Shown: piece by piece, positions 51,067 to 52,605 of the stretch
How positions within the stretch are numbered: position 1 is the first letter of the stretch
Layout: each line of letters begins with the position of its first letter
Assembly (NCBI GenBank): GCA_937891015.1
Contig: CALAPY010000069.1
Span: 1-52,605 of the forward strand
From: UBA2108 sp002713215
GTDB taxonomy: Bacteria > Bacteroidota > Bacteroidia > Flavobacteriales_G > Salibacteraceae
Length of the DNA: 52,605 nt
Direction of reading: 5' to 3'
Notes under the pieces: model-generated
Told to the model about the DNA's origin: nothing
The model's database searches: none
What the model saw: only the letters and a program-made list of their open reading frames with translations
Program-made: the position numbers and the translations under genes

Positions 51067-52470
51067 TTACTTCACCACCATTCGATCCTGGTAGACCACC
51101 TGTCCATTCTCGTTCTCAAATTGAATGACATAAACGCCCAATTCAAGAAATTCCACGTCCAATTGGAAATTGGTAGAAGGAATGGAGTTAGAAAGCAGTT
51201 GCTCCTGGCCCAATAGGTTTAGGATGCGAACCTGCATACCCATTGCGTTTTCAATGTTGAGTACGTTGTCTGCTGGAGTGGGGTAGAACTTGATGGCTTT
51301 GGAGTCTATTACATTTTCCATGGATGTAGTTTCTTCCGGTGAGTTTTTCCAGGCATTCATACATCCCGTTTGGCTTAGGTTGGCATTGGAGTATAGAAAA
51401 GAATAGTAGGATGAAATGGTAGCGTGCATACGGTCGGTTTGGTCTACGGTAACCAGGTACTTGCAAGGATCATTGGAATAATCCATGTAATTGTTGTAGT
51501 TGATCGATAGGGAACAATCGGTTAACTGGCAGTTACCCACCAATGCAGACCGGGGGTCGGTGTCGCAGCAAAAATCACCAAAGAGGTTACATCCGTCTCC
51601 CGGGTCACCATAAGGAGCGGCTCCTTTACAAGTACCAGCATGAAAGGTATGATACAATCCGAAGTAATGTCCGATTTCATGGGTAAAGGTTTTTCCTTCA
51701 TCATTACCCGTTGTACAGTGAGAGCAAGGCGGTGCGCCAAACATATCGGCATGCATTAAAATTCCAGGTTTAACGGTTGGGCTGGAATAACCGGGTAAGT
51801 AAGACCAGGAGGTACCCGATGGTTCATGGGCGATATAAACAATCAGGTATTCCTGGGCCGACAAGGTGCAGATTTGCGCCATGGGTGTGTATTCCGGAAA
51901 GCCCGGTCCGTGCCAGGCAAAGTTTTTGTTAACGTCAATAAAAAAGATCCCGGGGTTGGGTATTCCGGGAACAGTTCCCTGGTCGATTTGCCCTACTGTA
52001 ATGGTATAACTACCATCAACAATGGTTGAGTTTTCAGGAACCAAGGAGTTGTATTCGGTCATGGGATTACCGGCTACTTCGGTAGCCAGGCAAAAATGAA
52101 AATCAACCGGACCTGCCTGGTTGTAGTCCATTTGCTTGTTAAGCAGATCCAATTGTTTCATTATGATGGTTTCATCAATAAGACCAATGTTTCCCTTTCC
52201 ATCATTCAATACAACAAAAAGAATGGGAACGGTTTTCTTGGGCCATGACGATCGGCTCGTTTGGTGGGACTCCACTGAGCGACTGATGGCTTCGTTATGT
52301 TTGTCATAGTTGGACTTCCATACCGGATCTTTCATTTGATCGGGAGTAAGGCGTTCGGTGGCGCATTTAGTAGAGGGGGCAACGGGGTCTTGTGCTTGTA
52401 ATGTAGTTAGAGAAGAAATACAGAAGGCGAATACGATGGTTCGGACGAATGTTTTAACCGAGAATTTCAT
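51067..52470 (-). CDS. T9SS-exported M43 (pappalysin-like) zinc metalloprotease
   Basis: A 467-residue secreted protease. Signal peptide MKFSVKTFVRTIVFAFCISS is followed by a prodomain-like segment. The catalytic motif is HEIGHYFGLYH (three zinc His plus Glu) with the Met-turn NYMDYSND downstream, as in M43 enzymes; Cys residues in between would form disulphides. The last 80 residues are a type A T9SS sorting domain: IKFYPTPADNVLNIENA, VRILNLLGQEQ, LELGVYVIQFENENGQVVYQ, ending in RMVVK. The protein should cross the outer membrane through T9SS, consistent with porQ in this window. The start is the ATG at 52470. The bases beyond, 52471-52605, show no clear gene or promoter. Confidence 0.93.
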   Translation of the reverse strand: MKFSVKTFVRTIVFAFCISSLTTLQAQDPVAPSTKCATERLTPDQMKDPVWKSNYDKHNEAISRSVESHQTSRSSWPKKTVPILFVVLNDGKGNIGLIDETIIMKQLDLLNKQMDYNQAGPVDFHFCLATEVAGNPMTEYNSLVPENSTIVDGSYTITVGQIDQGTVPGIPNPGIFFIDVNKNFAWHGPGFPEYTPMAQICTLSAQEYLIVYIAHEPSGTSWSYLPGYSSPTVKPGILMHADMFGAPPCSHCTTGNDEGKTFTHEIGHYFGLYHTFHAGTCKGAAPYGDPGDGCNLFGDFCCDTDPRSALVGNCQLTDCSLSINYNNYMDYSNDPCKYLVTVDQTDRMHATISSYYSFLYSNANLSQTGCMNAWKNSPEETTSMENVIDSKAIKFYPTPADNVLNIENAMGMQVRILNLLGQEQLLSNSIPSTNFQLDVEFLELGVYVIQFENENGQVVYQDRMVVK

Positions 52471-52605
52471 GATATTTAGATTAATAGAACGCACTGAGGA
52501 AATAAGTCTCCGAACCTAGCATGATCTGTTAAATGATACAATAGGGGGAAACCCGCAATTTCCTAGTGTTAGGCAAACCGTAAATAGATTACGTTTTTGA
52601 ATCAG

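Noticed and set aside
1..52605. CRISPR array, tRNA, rRNA, insertion sequence or prophage
   Set aside because: Read on both strands: no regularly spaced direct repeats, no tRNA arm patterns with acceptor stem, no rRNA sequence, no transposase or structural phage proteins.

Overview
The window is a chromosomal segment of a member of the Bacteroidota, most likely a marine flavobacterium-like or Cryomorphaceae-like lineage. The evidence is the order rpmG - DUF4295 - ftsY, the porQ - cmk pair, a secreted M43 protease with a type IX secretion (T9SS) C-terminal sorting domain, split transketolase genes, DUF4199 and DUF4920 proteins, OmpA/PD40 outer-membrane proteins, and many upstream boxes of the Bacteroidota form TAnnTTTG. 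TAA, TAG and TGA all end genes, so the standard code applies. I see no rRNA, tRNA, CRISPR array, transposase, integrase or phage gene.

Layout. 0-5.5 kb: ribosomal and SRP-receptor genes, a gene broken by one in-frame stop, a SIMPL-domain protein, cmk, porQ and a possible inactive nucleotidyltransferase. 5.6-9.8 kb: aroC with a dicarboxylate/amino-acid symporter, then a hybrid histidine kinase. 10-15.6 kb: an AsmA-like protein, a PorE-type OmpA/PD40 protein and a DUF4920 lipoprotein. 15.6-18.8 kb: a split transketolase with a von Willebrand factor A (VWA) protein gene between the two halves. 18.9-22.2 kb: two tandem paralogues of an unknown secreted family, one of them a pseudogene. 22.4-32.5 kb: ychF, parE, two TonB-C proteins, parC and rimO. 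32.6-36.9 kb: a second OmpA/PD40 protein and two sugar-nucleotide genes. 37-44 kb: rho, DUF4199, mpl, a rhomboid protease, flavodoxin, and the cluster TPR gene - trmD - rplS. 44-48.4 kb: a membrane protein, then a minus-strand run holding an ECF sigma factor, a 40-residue membrane protein, a secreted SRPBCC protein and a CoA transferase. 48.4-51 kb: an A/T-rich stretch of unknown secreted or membrane proteins with cassette-like flanks. 51-52.5 kb: the T9SS-exported metalloprotease.

Most of the window is housekeeping. The most unusual signal is a 76-nt segment (69 of 76 identical by eye) present in the same reading frame inside the disordered tail of parC and the disordered N-terminal linker of rho, about 7 kb apart. 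Other points of note are the two pseudogenes broken only by point changes, the VWA gene inside the transketolase operon, a His-for-Lys change in a DegT-family enzyme, a cysteine-rich ECF sigma factor translationally coupled to a microprotein, and two palindromic intergenic repeats. I found no convincing new defence or mobile system.
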